Source: Candidatus Parcubacteria bacterium (GTDB taxonomy: Bacteria; Patescibacteriota; Patescibacteriia; CAIXNZ01). Taken from it: a stretch of DNA of 30,239 bases. Shown here piece by piece: positions 11,614 to 18,591 of this stretch (positions within the stretch are counted from its first letter, which is position 1; every line of letters starts with the position of its first letter). Where the stretch lies: contig JAPLYF010000028.1 in assembly GCA_026395675.1 (NCBI GenBank), forward strand, positions 1-30,239. The letters run 5' to 3'. The notes under the pieces were generated by a model. That model made no database searches. It worked only from the letters and a program-made list of their open reading frames with translations, and was not told the DNA's origin. The position numbers were made by a program, and so were the translations under genes.

Positions 11614-12240
11614 ATGAGAGCAGATTATAAAAAAATTACCCAGGCTTTAAATTTATTAGCCAAAAAAGAAGGCGGGAAAATTAATAAAATGAAAGCCATC
11701 AAATTAATATGGATGGCCGATCGTTTAAATTTGAGAGAATTTGGGAAACCGATAACTGGGGATGATTATTGCGCCATGGAATACGGCCCAGTCGGCTCAG
11801 TAACTAGAAATCTCACTGATGAAGTTGCTAGTTACCTTTCAGACGATCAACTAGGATATTCACAAAAATATATAAAAAAAATTGATCCTAATAATTACCA
11901 ATCTATTAATGACGTTGATCTGTCAGTTTTTTCTGAAAATGATATAAAATCCATTGAAAAGGTTTACGATATATTCGGTTCACTTGATCAGTTTAAACTT
12001 GCCCAAATTTCCCATGAAGCGCCAGAATGGAAAAAATTTGAAAAACAAATATCCTCAGGGAATATAAGCCAGGCCCAGATGGATTACTTAGATTTTTTTA
12101 ATGTCATTAACAGTGAGATTTACCAAAATCAACAATATAAGAACGGAATTGATAAAATATTCAATCAAGATGTTGAAAAAATTGCCATATCTAGGGCTAT
12201 ATTTGAAGAGCAACGAGAAGTTGAAAATCTTTGGGCGTAA
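11614..12240 (+). CDS. Panacea / SocA-like protein (DUF4065)
   Basis: 208 aa. The N-terminal half has the DUF4065 signature: KINKMKAIKLIWMADRLNLR, then GKPITGDDYCAMEYGPVGS. This domain occurs in SocA (ClpXP adaptor for the toxin SocB) and in the Panacea class of antitoxins that neutralise many unrelated toxins. No toxin gene is coupled to it. The upstream island ends in a terminator and the downstream genes are on the other strand, so it may be a solitary antitoxin or an anti-defence or phage-derived protein. It has no Shine-Dalgarno and is probably leaderless. The stop codon is inside GGCGTAATT / AATTACGCC (12234-12273). Confidence 0.8.
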   Translation: MRADYKKITQALNLLAKKEGGKINKMKAIKLIWMADRLNLREFGKPITGDDYCAMEYGPVGSVTRNLTDEVASYLSDDQLGYSQKYIKKIDPNNYQSINDVDLSVFSENDIKSIEKVYDIFGSLDQFKLAQISHEAPEWKKFEKQISSGNISQAQMDYLDFFNVINSEIYQNQQYKNGIDKIFNQDVEKIAISRAIFEEQREVENLWA

Positions 12241-12350
12241 TTATGATAGCGGAAATTTTAACAAAATTACGCCGGGCATTAATTAAAAGCAAGGATATAT
12301 CGGAAAATTATAAAAATTTAGTTCGATAAATATAAAAATATTCTAGTATA

Positions 12351-12383
12351 ATAAAAAATACTGCTCCTAAGCAGTGTTTTTTT
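12351..12383. terminator. Bidirectional terminator
   Basis: ACTGCT-ccta-AGCAGT (12360-12375). Seven T follow on the plus strand, and the minus strand reads ATTTTTTATT after the stem, so it can close both the DUF4065 gene and the minus-strand XRE/IrrE operon. Confidence 0.8.
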
Positions 12384-12403
12384 ATATGAAGTTACCAGTT
12401 TAT

Positions 12404-12499
12404 CTATTTTCTCTTTGGAACTAGTTGCCATAATATATTTAAAGTCAATTCCTGGGTGAATATAGTAAAAATATTTAGAAAGTCGGATTTGGTAAGCAT
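12404..12499 (-). pseudogene. 31-aa remnant carrying the head of the acidic-protein gene
   Basis: The minus-strand frame begins MLTKSDFLNIF, identical to the start of the acidic protein at 13826, then diverges (TIFTQELTLNILWQLV). The DNA of this head (about 12466-12505) repeats 13790-13832 with about three changes. It begins 4 bases after the IrrE stop. More likely a duplicated fragment than a working gene. Confidence 0.5.
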
Positions 12500-12502
12500 G
12501 AA

Positions 12503-13084
12503 TTATTTATTGTTGCTTAAGCTAATTTCTATAACATCTTGTGAAACTTCAAATATTTTACTTAAAGGAATAGCAATGTAGGAATTAACAGTTGCCGTCT
12601 CAAATTCCTTTATCTCCGGATGTGTTTGCAAAACTTTTTCTTTTTCAATTCCCAGTTTTTCCCTCGGCACAAGCAAGAAATTGGCAAAGCGATTAGCATG
12701 GCCCTCAATTATCCCGTATTTATCGCCAATCCGTTCAATTAGATTATAAAAATCCTCAACACTTGAAATCTCAAAAGAAGAATAGAGATCTTTATGTAAA
12801 ATAAAATGGCCGACTTCATGCGCTAAAGAAAAACGCAAACGGTTATAATATCTATCATCAATATAATTATCATTATCCACATAAATTGTTTTCCAGTCGG
12901 AAGAAATCAAGGCATCGGCATTGCATTGTTTATATAAGCCCGGAATGGGTATAATCCCAATCCCAAGCTTAGATTCAATGATCTGTTCAATCTCGACAGG
13001 TACAGAATCGCCCCAATTCTTAATTCTAAACTCGTCTGCTTTTTGTTTAAGCTCTTGATTTTTAAAATATGGAATCTGCATCAT
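12503..13084 (-). CDS. ImmA/IrrE-family metallopeptidase
   Basis: 193 aa. Contains the zinc-protease motif HEVGH within RFSLAHEVGHFILHKD, with a downstream EGHANRFANFLLVP block in which E and N are typical third-ligand positions (COG2856). Such proteases cleave or inactivate a partner XRE repressor, as ImmA does with ImmR and IrrE/PprI with DdrO. Here the XRE gene ends 2 bases upstream, so the two are translationally linked and form one operon. Start is the ATG at 13084, without a strong SD, fitting coupling. Confidence 0.88.
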   Translation of the reverse strand: MMQIPYFKNQELKQKADEFRIKNWGDSVPVEIEQIIESKLGIGIIPIPGLYKQCNADALISSDWKTIYVDNDNYIDDRYYNRLRFSLAHEVGHFILHKDLYSSFEISSVEDFYNLIERIGDKYGIIEGHANRFANFLLVPREKLGIEKEKVLQTHPEIKEFETATVNSYIAIPLSKIFEVSQDVIEISLSNNK

Positions 13085-13086
13085 TT

Positions 13087-13467
13087 TTAATTATTCTTAA
13101 TCAGATTGATCAAGTCGTCAATCTCTTTTTTAGTCGGCTTTTCATTCCTGACTGTTCTGAAAAAGGCCGGTAAAGCTTTGACTAAATCTTTTTCCTGCAT
13201 AATATAATCGGGAATAATGCCCTGGGCAATATTGGCCTGGTCAATAAATCCATAATATTCCTTGCTCTCTTTTCCTAGGCCCAAAGCATTGGCCCACTGG
13301 CCTAAGACAGATTCATCGCTGGGCGGTGAAATCAGGCCTCTTTCAATTTTGCTCCAATTGCTGGGGTCATAATTGACCTTTTTGCATACATCCCGCAAGC
13401 TTAGATTTTGTTTCATCCTTAATTCTTTTAAAAGCTCGCCGAATTTTTTTAAATTAGCGTTTTGCAT
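13087..13467 (-). CDS. XRE-family transcriptional repressor
   Basis: 126 aa with an N-terminal helix-turn-helix (about residues 8-62, FGELLKELRMKQNLSLRDVC and DPSNWSKIERG). The C-terminal part (about 80-126) probably mediates dimerisation or contact with the protease. The gene heads the XRE-IrrE operon. Its promoter overlaps a perfect inverted repeat (13491-13510), the expected autoregulatory operator. The pairing with IrrE suggests derepression under stress by proteolysis of this protein. Confidence 0.88.
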   Translation of the reverse strand: MQNANLKKFGELLKELRMKQNLSLRDVCKKVNYDPSNWSKIERGLISPPSDESVLGQWANALGLGKESKEYYGFIDQANIAQGIIPDYIMQEKDLVKALPAFFRTVRNEKPTKKEIDDLINLIKNN

Positions 13468-13490
13468 AGATTTTTTTTAATAACTTAAAA

Positions 13491-13527
13491 TGTGGTATTA
13501 TTATACCACACCTTAAAATCATGTCAA
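13491..13527 (-). promoter_or_regulatory. Promoter and operator of the XRE-IrrE operon
   Basis: On the minus strand TTGACA (13527-13522), 16 bases, TATAAT (13505-13500) with TGG upstream. The inverted repeat TGTGGTAT-tatt-ATACCACA (13491-13510) covers the -10, ideal for repression by the XRE protein. Confidence 0.8.
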
Positions 13528-13545
13528 ATTTTTTATCAACAACTT

Positions 13546-13578
13546 CTACTTTCCCTCAACAATCTTTATCTCCTCCAC
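13546..13578 (-). pseudogene. Remnant of a Type IIG R-M gene 3' end
   Basis: The minus strand encodes V-EEIKIVEGK-stop. The bases ATTGTTGAGGGAAAGTA are identical to the real Type IIG tail at 17874-17890. It lies just after the acidic gene, with no frame leading into it. Confidence 0.6.
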
Positions 13579-13586
13579 TGGCCAAT

Positions 13587-13826
13587 CTATAATTCATCTT
13601 TTAATTCAACTGCGTCTTCCTCGTCCAGGCCATATTCGTCCATAATCTCGGCCACATGTACTGCCTCTTCCAAATCCAAATCTTGATCCTCCATTAATTC
13701 TTTAATCTCGTCGTCAATTTCTTCAATTTCATCATCAATGTCATCATCTATTTCATTGTCAATATCATTTGATGGATCCATAAAATTATTGTTAAAAATA
13801 TTTAGAAAGTCGGATTTGGTGAGCAT
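13587..13826 (-). CDS. Very acidic small protein (79 aa)
   Basis: The middle is almost only Asp/Glu/Ile (DIDNEIDDDIDDEIEEIDDE), and the end holds two similar helix-like segments (DLDLEEAVHVAEIMDEYG and LDEEDAVELKDEL) resembling a short tandem repeat. No enzyme motif. Strong negative charge and the setting next to restriction and ATPase genes allow a DNA-mimic or chaperone-like role, but that is speculation. The head of this gene is duplicated at 12466-12499. Confidence 0.65.
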   Translation of the reverse strand: MLTKSDFLNIFNNNFMDPSNDIDNEIDDDIDDEIEEIDDEIKELMEDQDLDLEEAVHVAEIMDEYGLDEEDAVELKDEL

Positions 13827-13909
13827 AAATTATTTTTTAAAATATTTTAGACGGGGAGTAATTTTTTTATGGGTTTATATTCTTATTTATTGCTGGACAA
13901 ATCATAAAA

Positions 13910-16504
13910 TTAAGTTCGAACAGCTATATCTCTTACTTGCTGGATATCGGCTTTCAACTGTTCGATGTTCGGCGTTGCGTGCTGTATCATCTCATTTGAT
14001 TGATTATGTCCTTCAATGTATCCACTGAACTTTTCGTGAAGTTGTTTTGCCTTATCCAACTTTTCGCGGCTCAAACTTGCCCGTGCTGGCGTAGCATTGT
14101 GCATCTGAATCTGATCAGTCCAGCGCGTTATTACTCCGCCAAAGATTCTCTCCTCAACAACCTTTTCAACTGCCTTGCGTAGCATACCATAAGCGCTCCT
14201 AATGTCGTCTGCCAGCGCTTCACCTGTAAGCCCTTCAAGATTATGGACTTTTGCGTCAACTCTTTGCATATGAGCATCAAATTTCACCGAACCAGGATAG
14301 TAATTTTCTGTAACCACTCCAACACGACTTGCTTCTGAATGCAAATCGTGAAAGACAGCTTTAGCAGGGTCAATGTTGCCGTCAGTGTTTTCAACCTGGT
14401 CGTGAAGATAGCTCGCAAACATAAGGTCGTGAGTGAAGACAACAATTTGCCGAGATTCTGATTCTTGCGTAATTCTTTTAGCTATTTTTTCTTTTCTGTC
14501 GAGATCAAAGCTCGTAGCTGGGTCATCAAAAATAACTGGCGCTTGCTCGTGCTGCATAGAAAGCTCTGCGAAGAAGTCGGCAAGTGCAACTGCTTTCTGC
14601 TCACCCTCGCTCAAGAACTGGTCAATTCCGTCCAATCCTTCCAGATTCTTTGCACGCATTTGAGAGCCATATTCGCCACGAAACTCAAGATTGATTCCTG
14701 GGGCATCAAGATCTGCGGCTTCTTTTTGAAATCGTGCTTTGAATGAATCGGAGACCAGTTCACGCCAAGCCCTCTTACCCAAATCTGTTACTGGTCTTGT
14801 GTTGAGCTTGCTTGCCTGTAATGGAGTTGCCCGCGCTATCCAGCGTTCAATCTCAATGTACTTCTCAATTTGAGGGTGGTATTTAGATAACTTCTGGATG
14901 TCTTGCAACTCGACTATTATACTGTCAAGTTCCTGTGATTTGCGGAAAATATTGCGCTTTGTTTCCTCAATCGCCTTTATATCGGTTTCGACTTTAGCCC
15001 TCGCTTTATGGATACTAGCAATGATGCCAGAGGTTTTTAGTGGCTGAAATTTTTGTGGCTTCTTGCTTTTTAAGAAAGCAGCAAATTTTTGAGCCATGGT
15101 ATCGGCAGCAGACAGCACACCAAAAGCGGTAGCAACAGTACGCTTTTGCAAAAACTTTTCAAAATCTTCTTCAGCATATGGAAAGTCATCGGCAAACGAC
15201 GAACCTTCCAAATCACTCAAAGCCTCGCCCAATTTTGCTTCAACGTCCTCAATGTCGGAAGTTTCCTCTTCCCGGAAAAGCTCGCGGTAAAGCTGAATGA
15301 GTTTTTGTGCCCCTTTTGACAACTTCTGTTGGCAGTATATGCAGTGGTCATCATTGTCTGGGTATTCGTCGTGCTCAGCGATGCGTATGTAATCTTCACC
15401 AGCATCAATAAACTTCTCCCATTCGCCTGATTCCATCTCCGCTATGTCGTAGTCCTCAAGCGTCTTGCCTTTCTTAGTTGAATGCTTCTTTTTAAGCTGG
15501 CGTAACTTCTTAACTAAACTGAAATAAGCCCTAATGTTTTGAGCAGATAGTTCGGATTGCACTTGCGTGAGCACATCTTCCAAAGTTTTAAGTTTTTGCT
15601 GCCGCGTGTACAGTAATTCGGATTGCTGTTCAAGGTTTTGCAGCCCCTTCCGTTCTTTTGTTTTATCTGCGAGAGCCTTTTGCTCTTTAGCATCCCAAGC
15701 GGGAAGTTTGTTTAAATCCTCTGGCTTTGTAACTGCTGTTATTCCTGCAACAAACTTTCCGATAGAAGTCTCTTCGTTGAAAATGTCATCAATCGACGGC
15801 TTATCATTTTCAGCTCTCTGGATGTCAGCCGTGAGCCGATCTTGTAAACCTTGCAGGGAATTAGAGAGGACTTGAAATAATTCAAAGCCGTAAGGTTGAT
15901 AAGAGAAGCTGAGACTTTTATTCAAGTAGATTGGAACACACTTGCCGTCGAAAATAGACGTTTGGTCAAAAGGAGCAACCCTAATTTCACCATTCCACTG
16001 GCATACTGCATCCCTACTATTACTTGCATATTTTATTTCCGCCTTGCAACAATTTTTTGTCCTAATACTGTGGACGTTCTGCCATACTTCCTCTTGTGTT
16101 CTAGAACCCGCAACTCTTTTGAGTATCCGTACAAAACCAGATTTACCACTTCCATTCTTACCATATACTACCGTCAGCTTCTGATGAAAAGGAATTATTG
16201 CACCACACTCAAGGGCGTTAACACCACTTTCGTGCTTCAAACTCTTAAAAATAAATCCGCTTGCCCCAACAGTTCTCTGAGCAGCTACGAGCTGTGATGT
16301 GGATTCAACTTCTCCAGGTTTCTTCTCTCGTAACTTGTATGCAGTTAAAAATTGTTTGTAGATGCCATCAAGAAACGCTTCATCTGGAACTGTGCGCAAC
16401 AAAAAAATTCTCCCTATAAGGGATTTCAACCACTCTTCGCCGCTTTGATTTGCCAATTCTTGAAGGTAATCACCTGCTTTCATTTTTTTTGAAGTTGACG
16501 ACAT
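13910..16504 (-). CDS. RloC/AAA_13-like ABC-type ATPase with a zinc-hook motif
   Basis: 864 aa from the ATG at 16504; a TTG at 16519 lies 11 bases after GGAGG and is a possible earlier start. Order: Walker A YGKNGSGKS (about 115-122), long coiled coils flanking CIYC (388-391, Rad50-type zinc hook), ABC signature LSEGE (631-635), Walker B VIFDDP (657-662) and D-loop, H-loop HD (692). The C-terminal ~150 residues contain YGMLRKAVEKVVEERIF, a pattern seen in AAA_13/RloC-like proteins. RloC and PrrC are tRNA anticodon nucleases guarded by restriction systems; whether this C-terminus is a nuclease is unproven. The gene is GC-richer than its neighbours, suggesting separate acquisition. Confidence 0.85.
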   Translation of the reverse strand: MSSTSKKMKAGDYLQELANQSGEEWLKSLIGRIFLLRTVPDEAFLDGIYKQFLTAYKLREKKPGEVESTSQLVAAQRTVGASGFIFKSLKHESGVNALECGAIIPFHQKLTVVYGKNGSGKSGFVRILKRVAGSRTQEEVWQNVHSIRTKNCCKAEIKYASNSRDAVCQWNGEIRVAPFDQTSIFDGKCVPIYLNKSLSFSYQPYGFELFQVLSNSLQGLQDRLTADIQRAENDKPSIDDIFNEETSIGKFVAGITAVTKPEDLNKLPAWDAKEQKALADKTKERKGLQNLEQQSELLYTRQQKLKTLEDVLTQVQSELSAQNIRAYFSLVKKLRQLKKKHSTKKGKTLEDYDIAEMESGEWEKFIDAGEDYIRIAEHDEYPDNDDHCIYCQQKLSKGAQKLIQLYRELFREEETSDIEDVEAKLGEALSDLEGSSFADDFPYAEEDFEKFLQKRTVATAFGVLSAADTMAQKFAAFLKSKKPQKFQPLKTSGIIASIHKARAKVETDIKAIEETKRNIFRKSQELDSIIVELQDIQKLSKYHPQIEKYIEIERWIARATPLQASKLNTRPVTDLGKRAWRELVSDSFKARFQKEAADLDAPGINLEFRGEYGSQMRAKNLEGLDGIDQFLSEGEQKAVALADFFAELSMQHEQAPVIFDDPATSFDLDRKEKIAKRITQESESRQIVVFTHDLMFASYLHDQVENTDGNIDPAKAVFHDLHSEASRVGVVTENYYPGSVKFDAHMQRVDAKVHNLEGLTGEALADDIRSAYGMLRKAVEKVVEERIFGGVITRWTDQIQMHNATPARASLSREKLDKAKQLHEKFSGYIEGHNQSNEMIQHATPNIEQLKADIQQVRDIAVRT

Positions 16505-16507
16505 TTT

Positions 16508-16580
16508 TATTATTTTCAATTATCTTAATCTCCTCCTCCCCCAACCCATACAACTCGTACGCCACTTAATCTACCGCTTC
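16508..16580 (-). pseudogene. Remnant of a Type IIG R-M gene 3' end
   Basis: Minus-strand frame VEAVD-stop-VAYELYGLGEEEIKIIEN matches IEAVDYEIDKSVYELYGLSE and EIKIVEG of the intact tail (17872 gene), with a 12-base deletion and an in-frame stop. It overlaps the end of the membrane-protein gene and supplies the GGAGGAG in front of the ATPase gene. Confidence 0.7.
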
Positions 16581-17121
16581 AACTTTTATCTCCATATTCT
16601 TCTTTATTAATTTTACGCAATATTAAACTCTCTATTTCTTTTTCATTTTCTATTTCGTCACCTTCATACTCTGTAAGGCATTTGGGGCAATAAGCAATAA
16701 CATCTATAAAATCTTTTCTGTTTAATAAATTACAATCGCATTCAGGACAATATGGTACCATATCTAAAATTTCATACTTTTTCCCAAATTTAATATAGTT
16801 CCATCTCCAAATCCATTTCTTTAAAATATCTTTATTGTATTTTAGCCAATCAGGTTTTTGCCAAATGAAACTAAAAATTTCAAATAGAATGCAAAAAGAC
16901 ATCAAAACTAAAAAAATTATCCATACTTTTATTCCAAAATTTAATACTAATAAAACGAATCCAAATATATTGATTAAAATATTTTTCAAATAAGACAAAA
17001 CACTAATTAATAAATTATAACTAAAAATAGCAGTTAGAATGACACCCAAAAAGGTAATTGAAATACCATAAAACCATTTGCTAGAAAAAATTGATTTAAC
17101 TATTTTTTTCATATTTCTCAT
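16579..17121 (-). CDS. Small membrane protein with a zinc-ribbon-like motif
   Basis: 180 aa. Two hydrophobic stretches near residues 15-50 and 55-90 form two or three membrane segments. A cytoplasmic C-terminal part follows with CPECDCN and, 20 residues on, CPKC: four cysteines arranged as a zinc ribbon. Then a charged tail. No family recognised. It lies in a minus-strand row with the HEPN and Type IIG genes. An alternative start at the Met at 17112 is possible. Two-TM proteins with zinc ribbons occur among defence effectors, but nothing here proves that. Confidence 0.7.
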   Translation of the reverse strand: MRNMKKIVKSIFSSKWFYGISITFLGVILTAIFSYNLLISVLSYLKNILINIFGFVLLVLNFGIKVWIIFLVLMSFCILFEIFSFIWQKPDWLKYNKDILKKWIWRWNYIKFGKKYEILDMVPYCPECDCNLLNRKDFIDVIAYCPKCLTEYEGDEIENEKEIESLILRKINKEEYGDKS

Positions 17122-17131
17122 TTATGTATAT

Positions 17132-17152
17132 TTATTCTCCCTCAATAATTTT
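17132..17152 (-). pseudogene. Short remnant of a Type IIG gene tail
   Basis: AAAATTATTGAGGGAGAATA on the minus strand encodes KIIEGE-stop and matches AAAATTGTTGAGGGAAAGTA of the intact tail in 17 of 20 positions. It lies between the HEPN gene and the membrane-protein gene. Confidence 0.45.
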
Positions 17153-17155
17153 AAA

Positions 17156-17866
17156 CTACTCATAATTTAACCATTTTTTTCTAATTTCATCCAATCTGAG
17201 TTGCTCACATTTAATTAAATTTTCCATTAGTCTATTCAAATCTTCAATTGGCTCTTTTTCAAAATTAACATAGGAAATTACTGAAAAATCTAACTTGTTA
17301 TACAAGAGGGCAATAACGCTTTTTACTATATTAAATAAAACTTTTATTTCTTTGTTGTTTATGCCCACCTGTTTCTTTATAATATCATCGTGAGCTAAGT
17401 ACTTATCACGATATGTCTTTAAATTTTTAATAAGATGCTCATTCCTTTTTATCCTATCTTTTATTTTTTTTAAATCTGATAATGACAACTGTTTATATCG
17501 CGCAAATAATTCTGGTAAAATTTGCCTGTCCTTATGAAAGTTTAAAAAGTCTTGTTTTGTTAATTTGGCAACATTTTTTTCGGCATAACTTATAACACTA
17601 TACACCGTAAGCGACTCACCACAGTTGTCAAAGAATTTAGCAAGTTCAATTAGAAAATAACACTTCGCAGATTCTTTAGTAGTAGCAAAAAAATATCTAT
17701 AGCTATTAAAAATTTTGATATTTTTTTCTGCCTTTCTTTTACCAACAATATTAATGGCCGATAGCCTACTAAATCTCTCAAAAATTTTGAAAGCAGCCAG
17801 GGTATTTAAATAGCGGCTACGCAGTCTTTTCACATAATCAAATAGTACTATAAATGCTTTCTCCAT
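17156..17866 (-). CDS. AbiU2-like HEPN-domain protein
   Basis: 236 aa, all-helical. Contains LKTYRDKYLAHDD (about residues 145-157), the R-x5-H HEPN signature in the form typical of AbiU2, a phage-abortive-infection family thought to act as a metal-independent RNase. The N-terminal half (about 1-100) is helical and probably the dimer interface. The gene starts 5 bases after the Type IIG tail ends, and the GAGGGAAAG of that tail serves as its ribosome-binding site, so it is co-translated with the restriction system. This suggests a back-up suicide function when restriction fails (inference). Confidence 0.7.
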   Translation of the reverse strand: MEKAFIVLFDYVKRLRSRYLNTLAAFKIFERFSRLSAINIVGKRKAEKNIKIFNSYRYFFATTKESAKCYFLIELAKFFDNCGESLTVYSVISYAEKNVAKLTKQDFLNFHKDRQILPELFARYKQLSLSDLKKIKDRIKRNEHLIKNLKTYRDKYLAHDDIIKKQVGINNKEIKVLFNIVKSVIALLYNKLDFSVISYVNFEKEPIEDLNRLMENLIKCEQLRLDEIRKKWLNYE

Positions 17867-17871
17867 AATTT

Positions 17872-18573
17872 TTACTTTCCCTCAACAATTTTGATTTCCC
17901 CCTCACTCAACCCATACAGTTCATACACCGACTTATCAATCTCATAATCCACGGCCTCAATTCTTGTCTCATTTTTATTGCGTGATTCAGTCGTTTTATT
18001 TAATTTAAGCATTTCGTCAACAAGGTCAATAATTTTATTATTAATTTTCTTTTCTTCTTGCGTTGCTATTTTTTTAATAGGCAATTGCTCTAAAAATTCA
18101 GTTTTAATCTGTACCCCTAAATATTCTTCCTTATAATAAAAATTTAATAACTTAGAATTTAATAAAGCAAGAATAAATTTCTGGTCATAATTTTCAACAT
18201 CTTCTTTCTTTAAAAGTATTGTCGTATTTATTAGAGCATACAGTTGTTCGCTATCAAGTGATGCTACTAAACTAGTCCCAATTTTTTGCATCATTATCTT
18301 AGGAGTGGTTAAAAAAATTTCTTCATCACGAGCTCTTTCTAATATTTTTTTATCATACAAAACACATTCCCCTCCCCATGAGATAGAATATCTTTTTATA
18401 TTTTTACCATCAATTACCTTCTTGTATTTCTCATCAATTTTCTTATCTACTACGACCTTGTTTCTTATATTGCCTGGATTTATTCCATTAAAACCGTGGT
18501 AAATATCTTCCAGTAAAATGCTATCTTTTTTGAGTTTTAATATAAGGTCATTAACTGATTTATTATTTCGCAA
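17872..18573 (-). CDS. Type IIG R-M protein, C-terminal specificity part (separated by in-frame stop)
   Basis: 233 aa opening at a TTG. Matches the TaqI-like target-recognition region of Eco57I-type enzymes: LLEDIYHGFNGINPGN, DGKNIKRYSI, FILALLNSKLLNFYYK, QLPIKK, ending in the canonical YELYGLSEGEIKIVEGK. It is in the same reading frame as the upstream 18589-20784 ORF, separated from it only by one TAA and five sense codons, so the two were one ~970-aa protein. As split, this part lacks a proper start, and function depends on readthrough, reinitiation or complementation. Confidence 0.8.
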   Translation of the reverse strand: MRNNKSVNDLILKLKKDSILLEDIYHGFNGINPGNIRNKVVVDKKIDEKYKKVIDGKNIKRYSISWGGECVLYDKKILERARDEEIFLTTPKIMMQKIGTSLVASLDSEQLYALINTTILLKKEDVENYDQKFILALLNSKLLNFYYKEEYLGVQIKTEFLEQLPIKKIATQEEKKINNKIIDLVDEMLKLNKTTESRNKNETRIEAVDYEIDKSVYELYGLSEGEIKIVEGK

Positions 18574-18588
18574 TAAAAATATTTTAAA

Positions 18589-18591
18589 TTA
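18589..18591 (-). other. In-frame TAA splitting the Type IIG gene
   Basis: ...FLED-stop-FKIFLLRNNKSV: the frame before and after is the same (18573 lies 16 bases downstream, in phase). A single substitution from a sense codon such as TAT or GAA would create it. Nearby bases are A/T-rich but no frameshift is needed. Confidence 0.85.

Noticed and set aside
12322..12383. Possible tiny RNA from TATAAT at 12347 into the terminator
   Set aside because: No acceptable -35 or TGN; more simply the end of the DUF4065 transcript.
15217..15408. Various 60-100 codon ORFs opposite the ATPase gene
   Set aside because: No start signals; shadows of the long coding frame.
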